Source of the DNA: Bacteroidaceae bacterium
Lineage (GTDB): Bacteria; Bacteroidota; Bacteroidia; Bacteroidales; Bacteroidaceae
Direction: 5' to 3'
Assembly: GCA_017442855.1 (NCBI GenBank)
Contig: JAFSPM010000024.1
Location: 145,685-209,684 of the forward strand
Length of the DNA: 64,000 bases
Shown here: piece by piece, positions 39,585 through 48,983 of the stretch
Layout of the letters: each line of letters starts with the position of its first letter
Numbering within the stretch: position 1 is the stretch's first letter
Notes under the pieces: model-generated
Seen by the model: only the letters and a program-made list of their open reading frames with translations
What the model was told of the DNA's origin: nothing
Databases searched by the model: none
Position numbers and translations under genes: made by a program

Positions 39585-40282
39585 TAGGGGAACCGATAAC
39601 ATATCAGTTGAAGTCGGATGATGTCGTGACAATCACTTTGATTATCTGTGCATTTCTGGTGACAGCTGCATTGGTGATGATAGGCAAGCCTTGGCTGCGA
39701 AAGATAGGACAGTTTCCCTTGTTTAACTTCCGTCAGAACGACTTGATGGTGACAGAAACACCTGGTGGCATTCAGTCTTTCTTGGTGTTGCAGATGGGGC
39801 TGGCTATAAGTATCCTGCTACTTGATATTTCCTTTCGCATGATTCCAAATGTGTCCGAACTGCCTTTGCCATCGTTGGTTATACTGGTCTATTTTTTTAT
39901 TCTTGCAGCTATTTTTTTAGCGTTCCGCTGGTTGCTTTATAAGTTTGTGCTTTGGATGTTTGTTCAGCCAGCTCAGATACCACTTATCATGGAGGCATGG
40001 ACCAACTCTGTTTGCTTGGAGGGGGTGTTGTTATTGCCATTCCTAATGATTGATATATATTACAACATTCCCTTTGTTTTGTTCGTTATAGGCTTGTCTG
40101 TAGTATCGTTTTTTCCAAGATTTTGGTACTTTTATTGGCTAAAAAAACTTTTTTGCCTGAATTTGTATGGCAGTTTGCTAATATTTTTGTACTTTTGTGC
40201 GCTCGAATTCGTTCCTCTGCTTTTTATAATCTTTGGAACGAGTAATTTGAACCGATATTTACTATTTAATTTTTATTATTAG
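39581..40282 (+). CDS. DUF4271 inner-membrane protein
   Basis: A 233-residue integral membrane protein with about six to seven hydrophobic segments (for example TITLIICAFLVTAALVM and LLPFLMIDIYYNIPFVLFVI). It lies directly before hemD, an arrangement I recall as common in Bacteroidota. The function is unknown. The first segment follows a short cytoplasmic stretch of about 20 residues. It is coupled to the LOG-like gene by a 4-base overlap and ends 19 bases before hemD. Confidence 0.8.
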   Translation: MIGEPITYQLKSDDVVTITLIICAFLVTAALVMIGKPWLRKIGQFPLFNFRQNDLMVTETPGGIQSFLVLQMGLAISILLLDISFRMIPNVSELPLPSLVILVYFFILAAIFLAFRWLLYKFVLWMFVQPAQIPLIMEAWTNSVCLEGVLLLPFLMIDIYYNIPFVLFVIGLSVVSFFPRFWYFYWLKKLFCLNLYGSLLIFLYFCALEFVPLLFIIFGTSNLNRYLLFNFYY

Positions 40283-40301
40283 TTTTTAAGTCGCTTTGGA
40301 A

Positions 40302-41039
40302 ATGAAGAAGTTATTAGTTTCTCAACCCAAGCCAGCTACGGATAAGTCACCGTATTACGATATCGCGGCAAAATATGGTATTGAGATTGAATTTAAACCA
40401 TTCATCAAGGTAGAAAGATTGTCTGCTAAGGATTTCCGTGCACAGAAGATTAACATCTTAGATCACACTGCCATCATCTTTACCTCCCGTCATGGTATCG
40501 ACCATTTCTTTCATTTGTGTGAAGACATGCGCATTGTCATTCCTGAGACAATGAAGTATTTCTGTGTAGCTGAGAAGATTGCTCTCTATATACAGAAGTA
40601 CGTGCAGTATCGCAAGCGTAAGGTGTTCTATGGTGCTACCGGCAAGTTTGAGGATCTGCTTCCTGCTATCGTGAAGCATAAGAACGAGAAATATTTCATT
40701 CCAATGTCTGATGTGCACAACGATGACATCAAGAACATGCTTGATGCTGTAAAGATTCAGCATACTGAGGGTGTGATGTATCGTACCATCAGCAATGACT
40801 TTACGCCAGAAGAAATTGCACAGTATGACGGATTTATCTTCTTCAGTCCGGCAGGAATAGCCTCTTTGAAAAAGAACGATCCTAACTTTGTGCAGGGTAA
40901 GGTGAAGATTGGCGCATTGGGCGCCACTACTGCTCAGGCAGTGAAGGATGCAGGTTTGCGACTTGATTTCCAGGCTCCAACGCCAGAAGCACCATCAATG
41001 ACCGCTGCCCTTGAGAATTTTTTGAAGGATCATTCCTAA
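40302..41039 (+). CDS. hemD: uroporphyrinogen-III synthase
   Basis: Closes hydroxymethylbilane to uroporphyrinogen III in haem and corrin synthesis. The 245 residues and low sequence conservation are normal for the family. The start MKKLLVSQPKP is an ATG; an in-frame TTG two codons upstream is less likely. Conserved points are TSRHGIDHFF near 62, PMSDVHNDDI near 140, DGFIFFSPAGIASL near 178 and IGALGATTAQAVKDAG near 206. It is followed 12 bases later by rnpA. Confidence 0.85.
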   Translation: MKKLLVSQPKPATDKSPYYDIAAKYGIEIEFKPFIKVERLSAKDFRAQKINILDHTAIIFTSRHGIDHFFHLCEDMRIVIPETMKYFCVAEKIALYIQKYVQYRKRKVFYGATGKFEDLLPAIVKHKNEKYFIPMSDVHNDDIKNMLDAVKIQHTEGVMYRTISNDFTPEEIAQYDGFIFFSPAGIASLKKNDPNFVQGKVKIGALGATTAQAVKDAGLRLDFQAPTPEAPSMTAALENFLKDHS

Positions 41040-41051
41040 AACATAATATGT

Positions 41052-41480
41052 ATGCCCAACACACTGAAGAAAGCCGAAAGGCTTGACCGGAAAAAGGTGA
41101 TTGGGAAGATGTTCACAGGAGGGGCAGGTGCCCATTCGTTCACCGTCTTCCCTCTTCGTGTGGTGTACCTTACGGAGCCTGAGCTGAAGTCTCAGGCTTC
41201 TGTGCTTATTTCTGTGTCCAAGCGATACTTCAAACATGCTGTTGATCGCAACAGGGTGAAAAGACAGATACGTGAGGCTTACAGGCTGAACAAACATAGC
41301 CTGTTGGAGATGTTGGCTATCCGTAATGAGAAGATGGCTGTGTCGTTCATTTACCTTACTGATGAGTTGATGCCTACTGACTTTATAGAGAAACGCATGA
41401 AGATGGCTTTGGAAAAGATGGTGGAGAAGCTGACAATAGAGCATCCTAACACTGTAGCTCATGAGAAAAGTGTTGTCTGA
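41052..41480 (+). CDS. rnpA: ribonuclease P protein component
   Basis: Protein subunit of RNase P, which matures tRNA 5' ends. The 142 residues include the signature [13 protein letters not shown] near 75-87 and the N-terminal [17 protein letters not shown]. It is a little longer than E. coli RnpA (119). It overlaps yidD by 20 bases, the classical rnpA-yidD pairing, though here it is without rpmH. Confidence 0.93.
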   Translation: MPNTLKKAERLDRKKVIGKMFTGGAGAHSFTVFPLRVVYLTEPELKSQASVLISVSKRYFKHAVDRNRVKRQIREAYRLNKHSLLEMLAIRNEKMAVSFIYLTDELMPTDFIEKRMKMALEKMVEKLTIEHPNTVAHEKSVV

Positions 41481-41682
41481 GATATTGCTGTTGCCCATCT
41501 ATTTCTATCAAAGGTTCATCTCACCCATGATAGGTCCTTCGTGTAGGTTTACTCCCACCTGCTCGCAATATGCGGTGGAGGCTATCAAGAAACATGGTCC
41601 GTTGAAAGGGTTATATTTAGCTGTTAAAAGAATACTCAGATGTCATCCGTGGGGTGGCTCTGGTTATGACCCTGTCCCATGA
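41461..41682 (+). CDS. yidD: membrane protein insertion efficiency factor
   Basis: A 73-residue protein that helps YidC-dependent membrane insertion. It has an amphipathic N-terminal helix and the conserved core [13 protein letters not shown] with two cysteines, followed by [18 protein letters not shown]. The length is normal. The start ATG lies inside rnpA and its stop overlaps the next ATG by 4 bases. Confidence 0.95.
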   Translation: MRKVLSEILLLPIYFYQRFISPMIGPSCRFTPTCSQYAVEAIKKHGPLKGLYLAVKRILRCHPWGGSGYDPVP

Positions 41683-42344
41683 ATCAGCATGTATTAGACA
41701 TTCATACCCATCATGAAGATGGGAAACCTGGAGAGGCCATTATTTGCAAGATGCCTCACGATTTTGTTCCTACACCTGGCTATTGGTATTCTGTGGGCAT
41801 ACATCCTTGGGAAGTGTTGAATATCCATGGTAAAGAGCTGCTTGATCTGCATTCTTTAGCTCAGCACCATCAAGTGGTGGCCATTGGCGAGACGGGTTTC
41901 GACAGGATTAGACCGTTAAGTCAGTTTACGCAGACTTTATTGTTTGGTAACCATTCAAATATCGCAGACGAAGTGGGTAAGCCCTTAATTATTCATATGG
42001 TGAAGGCTGCCGATTTGCTATTGGCCGAGAAGAAGAAGTTAAATCCTCAGGTGCCCTGGGTCATTCATGGTTTTCGTGGGAAACCTCAGGAAGCTGAGCA
42101 ATTGCTAAATGCTGGTCTGTATCTATCGTTTGGCGAACATTATAATGTGGATACTTTGCGGGCAACCCCGCTTGATCGTCTTTTCTTGGAAACTGATGAG
42201 GCTACTTGTGGCATAGGTTTCATATACGATAAGGTGGCGGCAGACCTTGGAATGGAGGTGGAAAGACTGAAAGAGGTGGTGAAAAAGAACATCGATTGCA
42301 TCTTTTTTAATGGAGATAGTAGAATGTTCGGACAAAAGCAGTAA
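41679..42344 (+). CDS. TatD-family metal-dependent hydrolase
   Basis: A 221-residue TIM-barrel hydrolase of the TatD family (putative 3'-5' nuclease). The metal motif is DIHTHH at residues 7-12. Further ligands lie in AIGETGFD near 70, LIIHMVK near 105, WVIHGFRG near 127 and FLETDEA near 170. It is about 40 residues shorter than E. coli TatD, with a compact first third. It is coupled to yidD by a 4-base overlap and followed by tyrS after 39 bases. Confidence 0.85.
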   Translation: MNQHVLDIHTHHEDGKPGEAIICKMPHDFVPTPGYWYSVGIHPWEVLNIHGKELLDLHSLAQHHQVVAIGETGFDRIRPLSQFTQTLLFGNHSNIADEVGKPLIIHMVKAADLLLAEKKKLNPQVPWVIHGFRGKPQEAEQLLNAGLYLSFGEHYNVDTLRATPLDRLFLETDEATCGIGFIYDKVAADLGMEVERLKEVVKKNIDCIFFNGDSRMFGQKQ

Positions 42345-42383
42345 TTTTGCAAACTGAAAATTAAGAAAAACAATATTCATCTG

Positions 42384-43688
42384 ATGAAAAAGAACTTTGT
42401 TGAAGAATTGAAATGGCGTGGTATGTTGGCACAGATCATGCCAGGAACTGAAGAGCTGCTTCAGAAAGAGATGGTGACAGCTTACTTGGGTACTGACCCA
42501 ACAGCGGATTCATTGCACATTGGTCACTTGTGTGGTATCATGATGCTCAGGCATTTCCAGCGTTGTGGCCACAAACCTATCATTTTGGTGGGTGGTGCTA
42601 CAGGTATGATTGGCGATCCTTCGGGTAAAAGTCAGGAGAGAAACCTACTGGATGCAGAGACGTTGTATCATAACCAAGAGTGCATCAAGAAGCAAGTGGC
42701 TAAGTTCCTTGACTTCGAGAGCAAAGAACCTAATGCTGCCGAGATGGTGAACAACTACGACTGGATGAAGGATTTCACCTTCCTGGATTTCGCTCGTGAG
42801 GTAGGCAAGCATATCACGGTCAACTATATGATGGCGAAAGATTCTGTGCAGAAACGTCTGAATGGTGAGGCTCGCGACGGATTGTCTTTTACAGAGTTTA
42901 CCTATCAGCTGTTGCAGGGCTATGATTTCCTCTATCTGTATCAGACAAAGCATTGTAAGTTGCAGCTGGGTGGCAACGACCAGTGGGGTAACATTACCAC
43001 AGGTACAGAGCTGATTCGCCGTACACTGGGTATAGAAAACGAGGCTTATGCACTGACTTGTCCGCTGATCACCAAGGCTGATGGCAAGAAGTTTGGCAAG
43101 ACGGAAAGTGGTAACATCTGGCTTGACCCCAAGCGCACCACTCCTTATAAGTTCTATCAGTTCTGGCTGAACGTAAGTGATGAGGATGCTGAAAAGTATA
43201 TCAAGATATTCACCAGCTTGGAGAAGGAAACCATTGATGCTTTGGTAGCTGAACACCAGCAAGATCCTGGACAGCGTGTGTTGCAGAAACGTTTGGCTAA
43301 GGAGGTGACCATCATGGTACACTCTGAGGAGGACTATAACGCAGCAGTGGAGGCTTCAGGCATTTTGTTTGGCAACAATACGCATGATGCCTTGTTGAAG
43401 TTGGATGAAGACACTTTGTTGGCTGTATTTGAGGGCGTTCCTCAGTTTGAAGTAGATCGTAATTTGTTTGCCGAAGGCGTGAAAGCAGTAGATCTGTTTG
43501 CTGAACACAGCAAGGTGTTTGCCTCAAAAGGCGAGATGCGCAAACTGGTACAGGGTGGTGGTGTGTCGATGAACAAGGAGAAACTTACTGCCTTTGATCA
43601 GTTGGTTACTGAGCAAGACTTGTTAAACGGCAAATACTTGCTTGTGCAAAGAGGAAAGAAAAATTATTTCCTTTTGTTGGCAAAATAA
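42384..43688 (+). CDS. tyrS: tyrosyl-tRNA synthetase
   Basis: Charges tRNA-Tyr. The 434 residues match the bacterial TyrRS1 type. The class I motif is HIGHLCG near residue 46, the tyrosine-binding block [11 protein letters not shown] and GGNDQWGN follow, and the second signature is KFGKT near 236, standing for KMSKS. The C-terminal S4 RNA-binding domain appears at about 360-434 ([16 protein letters not shown]). A TAATTTTG at 42342-42349, over the tatD stop, could be its own promoter. Confidence 0.97.
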   Translation: MKKNFVEELKWRGMLAQIMPGTEELLQKEMVTAYLGTDPTADSLHIGHLCGIMMLRHFQRCGHKPIILVGGATGMIGDPSGKSQERNLLDAETLYHNQECIKKQVAKFLDFESKEPNAAEMVNNYDWMKDFTFLDFAREVGKHITVNYMMAKDSVQKRLNGEARDGLSFTEFTYQLLQGYDFLYLYQTKHCKLQLGGNDQWGNITTGTELIRRTLGIENEAYALTCPLITKADGKKFGKTESGNIWLDPKRTTPYKFYQFWLNVSDEDAEKYIKIFTSLEKETIDALVAEHQQDPGQRVLQKRLAKEVTIMVHSEEDYNAAVEASGILFGNNTHDALLKLDEDTLLAVFEGVPQFEVDRNLFAEGVKAVDLFAEHSKVFASKGEMRKLVQGGGVSMNKEKLTAFDQLVTEQDLLNGKYLLVQRGKKNYFLLLAK

Positions 43689-43742
43689 GTGTACTTGATA
43701 CATTAAAAATAGTTAAAACGCCAAGAATTTAAGACCTTAGTA

Positions 43743-43773
43743 TTGTATAGGTGTTTTTTTTACCCTATATTTG
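43743..43773 (+). promoter_or_regulatory. orphan promoter downstream of tyrS
   Basis: TTG at 43743-43745, 20 bases, TATATTTG at 43766-43773 followed by CATTAG. There is no reading frame of any quality downstream on this strand before the terminator. Confidence 0.55.
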
Positions 43774-43779
43774 CATTAG

Positions 43780-43876
43780 AAAAGTGTATGACAGACTAGG
43801 TAAATATTTGGGTCTTTATTCTTTGTGAAAAGCGTAAAGAAAGAGGGTTACGAATCCGTAACCCTCTTTAGTTTTA
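43780..43876 (+). ncRNA. candidate small RNA
   Basis: The stretch from a few bases after the orphan promoter to the end of a perfect 13-bp hairpin (AAAGAGGGTTACG, loop AATC, CGTAACCCTCTTT, 43840-43869) and the following AGTTTTA would give an RNA of about 95 bases. The only ATG in it (43788) is followed by a stop after three codons. The TATGACAGA near its start recalls the leader at 63903, so it might be a remnant or relative of a stable-RNA leader. No known family is recognised. Confidence 0.4.
43840..43876. terminator. terminator downstream of the orphan promoter
   Basis: Perfect 13-bp stem with a 4-base loop, followed on the plus strand by AGTTTTA. It can also serve the S41 peptidase transcript from the other side. 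Confidence 0.65.
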
Positions 43877-43896
43877 TGGTAAACCATGAAAATGTT

Positions 43897-43914
43897 CCCC
43901 CGCATTTGCGGGGG
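43897..43914. repeat. GC-rich palindrome
   Basis: CCCCCGC, loop ATTT, GCGGGGG, a perfect 7-bp stem 10 bases past the end of the S41 peptidase gene. It resembles the REP-like element at 29376 in having the ATTT loop and a GGGGAGATG tail. Confidence 0.6.
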
Positions 43915-43923
43915 AGATGTTTT

Positions 43924-46900
43924 TCACTTCTTACTGTCTATATCTTTCAGCAATTCATCTACAGCAGCTTTGAGCTGGGTATCCATACCTTTTACAATGG
44001 TATCAGGAGCGTTGGCCACCAGGATGTCGGGCTCTAACTGAGTATTCTCCAACCAAGTACCTTCTTCTGTGCGGTAACCGATGACAGGAACGCCAAATAC
44101 CAGAGTGGGGTCTTGTAGCGTTTCCCACATCACACTACTCATGGTTCCAGGAACGGGCATTCCCACCAGCTTGCCAATGTTCTCGTGTTTATATACCCAT
44201 GGGGTGCCGTGGGCATTACTATAGTTGGCTTCGCACTGGATCATGATGCTGGGCTTGTTCCAACGGCGACTTGGCATGTCGCAAGCTTCCTCTCCGCGAA
44301 TCACTTGGGTCAGGTACTGCTTGCCGCTGAACAGAATCTGGATGTCCTCATGCAAACGTCCTCCACCATTGAAGCGAGTATCAATAACAATACCTTCTTT
44401 CTGATTGAATTTACCCAAGATGTCGGAGTAAATGGTGCGGTAGCTACCGTCGTTCATTGACTCGATATGCACATAACCCAAGCGGCCGTTAGACCATTTT
44501 TCCACATCGGCAGCACGGTTCTTCACCCAGCGTTTGTAGAGTAGTGCTGTTAAGGCTGACTGCTGAATAGGTAGTACCACTTCTTCCCAACGCTCGTTGC
44601 TCTGTGGGTTGTATAGTGAAACCAATGTTTTCTTGCGAGCCTTGCCATTAAGCAGATTATTATAATTGGTGTTTTCGTCAATCACGATGCCATCAATCTT
44701 CTCGACAATAATGCCTGCCTTAACTTTTGAGTTGGCGTGGTCGAAAGGACCATTCTCCACCACCTCATCTACTTTGAGACCTTTGCCCGTGAAGGTCCAG
44801 TCGTAGAGCAAGCCAAGGGTAGCTGTTTGGTCGCCATTCAGATTGGGTGAATACCTGCCACCACTGTGAGAAACATTCAGCTCTCCTAACCACTCGCTCA
44901 GCAACTCTTGGAAGTCGTAGTTGTTGCTGATATGTGGCAAGAACTTACGATAGACAGTGGTCATCTTCTCCCAATCAGCAAATGCAATTTTGGGGTCGAA
45001 GAGCCTTACCTTTACCTGCTGATAAACACGGTTAAACATATACTCACGCTCAGCAGCTAAGTCAAGTTTCATCTCTGCATTAAAGGTGATAGGTGTTAGC
45101 TTGTCACCCTTTGGGTCCAGCTTCTGCAACTTGCTACCTAAAATAAAGATGTTTTTGCCATCCTTGTCCACCATCATCGAGCCAGGACCAGCGCCTTTGC
45201 TCACCAGCTTGGTTTCCTTCTTCCTCATATCCATCTTCCATAGGTCGTATCCACCTTCAAACGATGCAAAGTAATACAAGTTCTCTCCTTCTTTGTCAAT
45301 CATCATTCCACTCATGTTCGAAGAGTTAGGGGTGACACGCACAATGCGGTCTTCTATACCAGCCAGCTCTACGTTGATAGGCTTTACCTCATCCTTCTTC
45401 TCATCTTTCTTATCGCCTTCTTTCTTGTCTTTTGACTCGTCTTTGCCTTCAGCTTTCTTCTGCTCTTTTTCTAATTCCTTCTGCAATTCATAGTCCTCCT
45501 TGCTGAGGCGATACTTGTCGTAGGCATCTTGGTTCACGAACACCATCATGGCATCGTTCTGAGAGCCCCATGAAGCATGGCTGCGCATTCCGTAACGGTT
45601 GCTTTCATAAAGAATGGCATTGCCATCCATCACCCACATTGGGCTGCCATCAATATAGCCGCTGTTGGTGAGGTTTGTGATGGTTCCACCATTAGCACTA
45701 ACCAAGCCTATATCGGTATATGGATCACGCTTGTTGCCAATGAATTCGATAGCGAACCATTTACCATCGGGTGACCAGTCGTAGCTGAAACCGCCAGAGG
45801 TCTCTGGCCATTTCGAACCATCGGTAACGGTGCGCACTTTTTTGCTTTCCAGATTCATCACCTTCAGCTGCTTGCGGTTTTCAATAAAGGCCAATTCTTT
45901 TCCATCGGGAGAGAAGGTGGGATAGGTGCGCTCAATGCCATCGTTACCAGGGAACAACGCTTTCTCGTTGATGACAGTAGCATTAGCAAAGTTAGGGTCT
46001 TCCTTGCGGGCAATCTTGGCCTCATAGAGGTTCCAGTGACCATCACGTTCGCTCACATAAACCAATGTCCGGTTGTCGCTACCAAAAACAGGACTTGTCT
46101 CATTTGCAGCAGTATGGGTAATCTGCTTGGTGGTGTTGTACTCTACTGAAGTTACGAAAATCTCGCCTCTTACCGCAAATACCACTTCCTTGCCATCAGG
46201 AGATACTGAAGCTGAACGTGCCCCATTGCTAAACTTTAGGTCGGCTGGCAGATTCTCGTCATCACGTGTCAGCGTGATAGCAACCTTCTGTGCTTTACCA
46301 GTAGCTTGTTGGATATAAATCTCACCGTCATAAGCATAGCAGAGGGTTCCGTTGGTGGCAACAGACAAAAACCTTACAGGATGATCCTTGAAAGAGGTAA
46401 TCTGTTGGACGTTCTGTGCATTGCCCAGGGTAAAAGAATAGACATTGAAAGAACCACGATTACGCTCGCTCAGGAAAAAAACAGTTTTGCCATCAGGACC
46501 GATAATGGGATTACGGTCCTCGCCAGCACGGTTGGTCAAATTGGTGTGTTTGCCCGTCTTTACATCATATTGCCAGATGTCTCTTGAAATGGAAGAAATC
46601 TGGTGTTTGCGCCACTGATCCTCAAGGCCTTTCTGGTCTTGGTAGAGGAACATACTGCCATCTTTGGCAAAATTCACCATCTCAGCTGGGGTGCCTAATA
46701 CCTGGGTAGTCCTACCTCCAGCAGCTGGAACCTGGTATAACTCTGTCATCTGAGCGCGAGGGAACATGGCACTGGATGCTGGGTCTTGGATGGTAGCAGA
46801 AAACAGTACGTACTTGCCATCAGGACTGAAAGCCCAGGGGGTCTCAGCAGCCGAGTTGGTAGTTAGGCACTTGGCAGAACCTCCTTCAGCTGGCATAACG

Positions 46901-47172
46901 AAGATATCGAAGTTGCCATTTCGGTCACTGGCAAAAGCAATCTGTTTCCCACTTGGTGACCAAATAGGGTTGCACTCGTAAGAATCCTGAGTGGTGAGTT
47001 GAATGGCCATTCCACCCTGTGAGCTAACTTTATATATGTCACCTTTATAGCAGAATAAAATCTGTTGACCGTCAGGTGAAATTTGAACATCACGCAGCCA
47101 CAAAGGTGTAACAGCCATGCTGCTCATCGAGAGGATGGCCATAGCCATCAAAGATAATAGTTTCTTTTTCAT
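43924..47172 (-). CDS. exported tricorn-like S41 peptidase
   Basis: A 1082-residue exported serine protease related to the tricorn core protease. The signal peptide ends near SSMAVT. Residues about 20-560 hold TolB/WD40-like propeller repeats (LWLRDVQISPDGQQILF, then IWSPSGKQIAF and many SPDGK repeats). A charged Lys/Glu linker lies at about 565-600. A second beta region, a PDZ domain (about 790-860) and the S41 core follow. The likely nucleophile Ser is in CEANYSNAHGT, with the conserved IDTRFNGGG shortly before it. Such proteins probably degrade peptides in the periplasm. It stands alone. Confidence 0.88.
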   Translation of the reverse strand: MKKKLLSLMAMAILSMSSMAVTPLWLRDVQISPDGQQILFCYKGDIYKVSSQGGMAIQLTTQDSYECNPIWSPSGKQIAFASDRNGNFDIFVMPAEGGSAKCLTTNSAAETPWAFSPDGKYVLFSATIQDPASSAMFPRAQMTELYQVPAAGGRTTQVLGTPAEMVNFAKDGSMFLYQDQKGLEDQWRKHQISSISRDIWQYDVKTGKHTNLTNRAGEDRNPIIGPDGKTVFFLSERNRGSFNVYSFTLGNAQNVQQITSFKDHPVRFLSVATNGTLCYAYDGEIYIQQATGKAQKVAITLTRDDENLPADLKFSNGARSASVSPDGKEVVFAVRGEIFVTSVEYNTTKQITHTAANETSPVFGSDNRTLVYVSERDGHWNLYEAKIARKEDPNFANATVINEKALFPGNDGIERTYPTFSPDGKELAFIENRKQLKVMNLESKKVRTVTDGSKWPETSGGFSYDWSPDGKWFAIEFIGNKRDPYTDIGLVSANGGTITNLTNSGYIDGSPMWVMDGNAILYESNRYGMRSHASWGSQNDAMMVFVNQDAYDKYRLSKEDYELQKELEKEQKKAEGKDESKDKKEGDKKDEKKDEVKPINVELAGIEDRIVRVTPNSSNMSGMMIDKEGENLYYFASFEGGYDLWKMDMRKKETKLVSKGAGPGSMMVDKDGKNIFILGSKLQKLDPKGDKLTPITFNAEMKLDLAAEREYMFNRVYQQVKVRLFDPKIAFADWEKMTTVYRKFLPHISNNYDFQELLSEWLGELNVSHSGGRYSPNLNGDQTATLGLLYDWTFTGKGLKVDEVVENGPFDHANSKVKAGIIVEKIDGIVIDENTNYNNLLNGKARKKTLVSLYNPQSNERWEEVVLPIQQSALTALLYKRWVKNRAADVEKWSNGRLGYVHIESMNDGSYRTIYSDILGKFNQKEGIVIDTRFNGGGRLHEDIQILFSGKQYLTQVIRGEEACDMPSRRWNKPSIMIQCEANYSNAHGTPWVYKHENIGKLVGMPVPGTMSSVMWETLQDPTLVFGVPVIGYRTEEGTWLENTQLEPDILVANAPDTIVKGMDTQLKAAVDELLKDIDSKK

Positions 47173-47246
47173 AAAAATTGAGTTGAATAATTTAGTTGTG
47201 TAAAGTTAGTGTATTTTGGTGGTTTTTGAAAAATATTTCGAAAATA

Positions 47247-47278
47247 TTGGTATAAATCGAGAGAAAAGTGTATCTTTG
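47247..47278 (+). promoter_or_regulatory. tRNA-Gln promoter
   Basis: TTG, 21 bases, TATCTTTG followed by CACCCGC. It lies 30 bases before the tRNA. The region also carries the 5' side of the divergent S41 peptidase gene. Confidence 0.6.
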
Positions 47279-47308
47279 CACCCGCATTCTTATGATATGC
47301 AAATCGTT

Positions 47309-47379
47309 TGGACTATGGTGTAATGGTAGCACAACAGGTTTTGGTTCTGTTTGACTGAGTTCGAATCTCGGTAGTCCAA
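47309..47379 (+). tRNA. tRNA-Gln (anticodon TTG)
   Basis: A 71-base cloverleaf. The acceptor is TGGACTA against TAGTCCA. The anticodon stem ACAGG/TCTGT (one G-T pair) encloses loop TTTTGGT with anticodon TTG, and the T loop is TTCGAAT. CCA is not encoded. Confidence 0.95.
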
Positions 47380-47389
47380 CAAAAAAGTA

Positions 47390-47428
47390 AACGCTGATAA
47401 TCTCAAGATTACCAGCGTTATTGTTTTT
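47390..47428. terminator. shared terminator between two tRNA genes
   Basis: A 14-bp stem with one odd pair and a two-base gap. The odd pair is G-T in the minus-strand RNA and A-C in the plus-strand RNA. The minus strand is followed by TTTACTTTTTT (best for tRNA-Leu), and the plus strand by ATTGTTTTT (tRNA-Gln). Confidence 0.75.
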
Positions 47429-47434
47429 AATGGG

Positions 47435-47519
47435 TACCCGGAGTGGGACTTGAACCCACACAGCTGCAATAGCCAAGGGATTTTAAGTCCCTCGTGTCTA
47501 CCGATTCCACCATCCGGGC
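47435..47519 (-). tRNA. tRNA-Leu (anticodon TAA)
   Basis: An 85-base class II tRNA. The acceptor is GCCCGGA against TCCGGGT. The anticodon stem AGGGA/TCCCT encloses loop CTTAAAA with anticodon TAA, a long variable arm follows (TGGCTATTGCAGCTGTG region), and the T loop is TTCAAGT. It faces tRNA-Gln. Confidence 0.95.
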
Positions 47520-47542
47520 ATCAGCAGTGTTATTTTGCGGTG

Positions 47543-47573
47543 CAAAGATAATTGCTATTTTTTATTCTGCAAA
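47543..47573 (-). promoter_or_regulatory. tRNA-Leu promoter
   Basis: On the minus strand TTTG, 19 bases, TATCTTTG followed by CACCG, 23 bases upstream of the tRNA. Confidence 0.7.
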
Positions 47574-47589
47574 AAATATCAGCAACTTT

Positions 47590-48924
47590 TTATACCTGTA
47601 GCAGTTGTTGAACGGCTTTCTCCACTTTATCAAAGCCAAATTTTGCAAGTTCTTGATGCATTAAAATGCCAATCTCTGTATTACATAGATTGCCTATGCT
47701 GCCTTCATGGGTGTGGTGTACCTCTTGAGTATGATGAAACTTGCCTGCTTCGAACTCCAAACCCACTTGTTTGTAGGCATCACGGAAGGGTACGCCCTGC
47801 AGCACCAGTTCGTTAACTCGCTCAACTGTAAAGATTGGCTGGTAGCGAGGGTCATCGAGAATATGCGTATTAACCGTCAAACGACTGATGATGTAGGTAG
47901 TCATCTTCAGACAGTCTTTCAGCTCCTCGAATGCAGGGAGGAATACTTCCTTCAGTATTTGATAGTCGCGGAAATAGCCACTTGGCAGATTATTGCTGAT
48001 AAGCATGATTTGCTGAGGTAAAGCTTGCATTTTGTTGCACTTGGCACGAGTCAACTCAAACACATCTGGATTCTTCTTGTGGGGCATGATGCTGGAACCT
48101 GTTGTGCACTCATCTGGCAGTTTCACAAAGCCAAAGTTCTGGCTGTTGAACATGCAGGCATCGAAAGCTAACTTGGCAATGGTGCCTGCGATGCTGGCCA
48201 TAGCAAAAGATACATTTCGTTCCATCTTGCCACGTCCCATCTGGGCATATACCACGTTGTAGTCCATTGAGTCAAAGCCCAACAGCTCGGTGGTCATGGT
48301 GCGATTTAATGGGAATGATGAGCCATAACCAGCAGCGGAGCCTAAAGGGTTGCGGTTCACCATGCGATAGGCTGCTTGAAGCATAGTCATGTCATCAACC
48401 AGACTTTCGGCATAGGCACCCAGCCACAGACCGAAAGACGAAGGCATCGCAATCTGTAAGTGGGTATAGCCTGGCATCAGTACATCTTTATAACGCTCAC
48501 TTTGCTCTATCAAAGTGTCGAACAATTGCTTAGATAGTTCTGCTATTTCCTGCAACTGAGCACGGGTAAATAGTTTAAGGTCAACCAGTACTTGGTCATT
48601 ACGAGAGCGACCGCTGTGTATCTTCTTACCGATGTCTCCCCAAGTGCGGGTGAGCATCAGTTCCACTTGTGAATGTACATCTTCTATCCCTTCTTCAATT
48701 ATGAAGTCGCCTTTTACGGCTACTTCGTATATCTTCTTCAGTTCCTTGAGCAACACTTTCAGTTCGTCGGAGGTAAGAAGCCCTATGCTTTCAAGCATGA
48801 TAATGTGCGCCATACTGCCCAGCACGTCGTAAGGAGCTAAGTAGAGGTCCATCTCACGGTCTCTGCCAATGGTGAAACGCTCTATCTCTTTATCTATCTG
48901 TGTAGATTTTTCCCAAAGCTTCAT
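47590..48924 (-). CDS. argH: argininosuccinate lyase
   Basis: Last step of arginine synthesis: splits argininosuccinate into arginine and fumarate. The start MKLWEKSTQ gives 444 residues; nine upstream codons are not conserved. The superfamily signature GSSIMPHKKNPD, which holds the catalytic serine loop, lies near 270. HSGRSRNDQV near 103 and the TGYTHLQ-type block (MPGYTHLQIAMP) near 147 complete the site. It follows a terminator, so it may have its own promoter. Confidence 0.96.
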   Translation of the reverse strand: MKLWEKSTQIDKEIERFTIGRDREMDLYLAPYDVLGSMAHIIMLESIGLLTSDELKVLLKELKKIYEVAVKGDFIIEEGIEDVHSQVELMLTRTWGDIGKKIHSGRSRNDQVLVDLKLFTRAQLQEIAELSKQLFDTLIEQSERYKDVLMPGYTHLQIAMPSSFGLWLGAYAESLVDDMTMLQAAYRMVNRNPLGSAAGYGSSFPLNRTMTTELLGFDSMDYNVVYAQMGRGKMERNVSFAMASIAGTIAKLAFDACMFNSQNFGFVKLPDECTTGSSIMPHKKNPDVFELTRAKCNKMQALPQQIMLISNNLPSGYFRDYQILKEVFLPAFEELKDCLKMTTYIISRLTVNTHILDDPRYQPIFTVERVNELVLQGVPFRDAYKQVGLEFEAGKFHHTQEVHHTHEGSIGNLCNTEIGILMHQELAKFGFDKVEKAVQQLLQV

Positions 48925-48932
48925 AAGTAAAT

Positions 48933-48961
48933 GAAAATTGAGACGGAGCATGCCCCGTCTC
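48933..48961 (-). terminator. terminator upstream of argH
   Basis: On the minus strand a stem GAGACGGGGC / GCTCCGTCTC with one G-T pair, followed by AATTTTCATTT. The wobble is possible only in the minus-strand RNA, which suits the end of the pyrE and SRPBCC transcript. Confidence 0.55.
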
Positions 48962-48983
48962 TGTTTGTAACTCTGTATTTGTT

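Noticed and set aside
43825-44037. A 70-codon plus-strand frame across the hairpins after tyrS
   Set aside because: It runs through the terminator and the antisense of the S41 peptidase; no likely protein.
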